From Dipylidium caninum (taxonomy: Eukaryota; Platyhelminthes; Cestoda; Cyclophyllidea; Dipylidiidae), in assembly GCA_017562135.1 (NCBI GenBank), contig QEYB01000448.1, forward strand, positions 310,001 through 374,000: a stretch of DNA of 64,000 bases, given 5' to 3'. Made by a program: the position numbers and the translations under genes. Numbering within the stretch: the stretch's first letter is position 1; each line of letters opens with the position of its first letter. Shown here piece by piece: positions 62,801 to 64,000 of this stretch. The notes under the pieces were generated by a model. It had not been told where the DNA came from. It made no database searches and saw nothing but the letters and a program-made list of their open reading frames with translations.

Positions 62801-63924
62801 CAATGTGCCACTGGCCAAGATGAGGCTGTGGGCAATTTCCGCCAGACTCCGCATGCACACCGCCGGGCTGAGGCACCAGAAATTCAGACTCAGACTCTTC
62901 CGCTCCACCAGCCGTGTCTTCCGTCAGGGAATAGGGGATGAGGGGTAAAGAAACCTCTATCTTCAAAATGATTTTATCGGAATCGAGTAATAACGCTTTA
63001 CTCTCCAAGTGGTCCAAGTGGTAATACTCACAAAAAAGAGGAATTTCACTGCGAAAAGACAATATAAAACACTTATTTGTGATTATTTTAAAGGGAGTGT
63101 ATGGACAAGATGTTGGAAGAGAGGTAAGACAAATTACTTCTCCTTTTGCATTCAAGGTGGACAGATCGTCGTGGATTCTTCTCACGAATAAGACGGAAGT
63201 CTCAGATTTGTAAATACATTTGTCTTTTTTGCTAAAACCCTTCTTTTCGACACCGTACACGTTTAAAGTGACTTAGACTTCTAAGACAGTCCTGACACCT
63301 GATTTATGGGCATAGAACACATTAAATTTAAAAATTTCGGCCACAACAAGTGAATTTCAAGAGAAATTTACTTACCCTGTTACCACGCGCTTTGCTTAGC
63401 CACGGATTTGGGGAGACAGTGGAATTGCTAGGGTCTTCCTTCAAGGGCTGCCTTTCGAAATCAACGACTTCCATTAATACAGCTCTGTAGTCGTGGATGC
63501 GACGCATGTCATCACTGAAAAAAAAACGCTTCGAGATAATATGAGAAAAGGGGAGACGGTCAGCACAGACTGTAACAAAGAAATTCGCATAAACTTTGTT
63601 GAATTATCTCGATCAGCGACTTAGGTCGTCCCTTTGAATTAAGATCAGCGTCTCGACAGAGTTCCAAAATTCAGTTCGTTGCAGACAAGAAGTATAATGA
63701 CTTTACTGCAAATATATAAGGCTTCTATTAAGTGCGAGGCAAGCTGAATCCTAACAAGGAGCCGCAAATTTTACCTGTACATGAATTTGAGCATGGTGAA
63801 GATATAGGTGAAGAGACGAATGGTCGCAGAACTGGGGGAATTAGACTCGTCTGAGTTTAAGATGGAGTCGCGATTAACCGCGGCTTCTTTCTGAATAGCG
63901 TTGTTAAGCCGACTGAAACTTGCC
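59802..63924 (-). CDS. BRIP1: BRIP1/FANCJ-type DNA helicase, C-terminal half
   Basis: Superfamily 2 iron-sulfur helicase of the XPD group, acting 5' to 3' in interstrand crosslink repair and G-quadruplex replication. Six exons are visible: 63775-63924, 63376-63514, 62525-62917, 61735-61996, 59958-60211, 59802-59889. They include [12 protein letters not shown], the motif V region [15 protein letters not shown] and motif [20 protein letters not shown]. The motif VI wording ([15 protein letters not shown]) distinguishes it from RTEL1 and DDX11. The ATPase motifs I and II and the Fe-S cluster are beyond the right edge. The protein ends only about 65 residues past motif VI, so it lacks the long C-terminal tail of vertebrate BRIP1. 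One exon has an apparent frame break. Confidence 0.88.
59958..60211 (-). CDS. BRIP1: BRIP1 exon with motif VI
   Basis: 84 codons plus two bases: [14 protein letters not shown], a variable loop, then [37 protein letters not shown] and [11 protein letters not shown]. Acceptor AATGTATCAG, donor CA|GTGAGT. Reading through would stop immediately after Gln. Confidence 0.93.
60212..61734 (-). other. BRIP1 intron
   Basis: 1.5 kb, AT-rich, with no recognised exon. The flanking exons join in phase 0, so a missing small exon is possible but not required. Confidence 0.45.
61735..61996 (-). CDS. BRIP1: BRIP1 exon with motif V (frame-broken)
   Basis: Starts [18 protein letters not shown] and runs to FHEAVDST in the frame set by the preceding exon. 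[18 protein letters not shown] and [18 protein letters not shown] are in another frame. The length (262 nt) is one base over a multiple of three. No AG lies in the switch region (about 61855-61895), so a hidden intron cannot explain it. Acceptor CATCCTCCCCAG, donor CAA|GTCTGT. Confidence 0.85.
62525..62917 (-). CDS. BRIP1: BRIP1 exon: start of second helicase domain
   Basis: 131 codons: [57 protein letters not shown] and [16 protein letters not shown]. Acceptor CTGACGGAAG, donor AAG|GTTGGT, phase 0 both ends. It aligns collinearly with BRIP1 proteins. Confidence 0.93.
63376..63514 (-). CDS. BRIP1: BRIP1 exon
   Basis: Reads [20 protein letters not shown] and ends [11 protein letters not shown]. 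Acceptor TTTTTTTCAG, donor AGG|GTAAGT; phase 2 in, phase 0 out. Located in the variable part before the second helicase domain; less conserved than its neighbours. Confidence 0.78.
63775..63924 (-). CDS. BRIP1: BRIP1 exon
   Basis: Open in the single frame that fits the next exon's phase: [18 protein letters not shown] ... [19 protein letters not shown]. Acceptor ATCTCTTTCAG, donor ACAG|GTAAAA. A helical region between the helicase motifs; weakly conserved, so assigned mainly by phase and position. Confidence 0.7.
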
Positions 63925-64000
63925 TGAAAGAGATAATGAGGCGTTGCGTCTCTTGAGTGTATATTGCCTAACTTATAGTAGTTTCGACAACTAAGAAGCG

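Noticed and set aside
59802..63924. Assignment as RTEL1, DDX11 or XPD
   Set aside because: Motif VI ([18 protein letters not shown]) and the surrounding WYEAQAYR match BRIP1/FANCJ rather than those relatives.

Overview
The window is eukaryotic DNA with three intron-rich genes, no operons and many non-coding repeats. The gene families are animal ones. Very short introns (one of 37 nt) mixed with kilobase introns, non-vertebrate divergence and abundant short non-autonomous repeats fit an invertebrate, and I favour a flatworm such as a tapeworm. That taxonomic guess is inference. The sequence itself only shows a metazoan genome.

Layout. (1) 1-21824, plus strand: the 3' part of an L-type (Cav1) voltage-gated calcium channel alpha-1 subunit. 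It runs from repeat IV S2 through the IVS3-S6 segments, the EF-hand, pre-IQ and IQ regions and a long unconserved C-terminal tail, in 19-20 exons ending at a TGA at 21822-21824. The upstream part of the gene lies outside the window. (2) 21825-25741: a convergent intergenic region built largely from duplicated repeats. (3) 25742-57957, minus strand: a complete Slit axon-guidance ligand gene. I reconstructed 32 exons, and every splice phase joins: signal peptide, four LRR domains each with N- and C-caps, six EGF repeats, laminin G, a seventh EGF and a C-terminal cystine knot, about 1,609 residues. Most LRRs are single 72-nt exons in phase 2. (4) 57958-59801: a short intergenic or promoter interval. 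(5) 59802-63924, minus strand: the C-terminal half of a BRIP1/FANCJ-type DNA helicase. It ends very soon after the helicase core, and the 5' part lies beyond the right edge.

The three genes share no pathway: the channel carries calcium entry, Slit is a secreted Robo ligand, and BRIP1 acts in DNA repair and replication. What links the region is repeat activity. An interspersed family of about 0.8-1.1 kb, bounded by inverted ends like GGAAACTATGAAACGGG, has inserted repeatedly in Slit introns and around the channel's 3' end. One copy plus the neighbouring Slit EGF6 exon has been duplicated in inverted orientation into a downstream intron of the same gene, placing about 650-nt inverted arms around the two laminin G exons. 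Two conserved exons (Slit cystine knot, BRIP1 motif V exon) each contain an apparent frame break, which may be an assembly indel or real decay.
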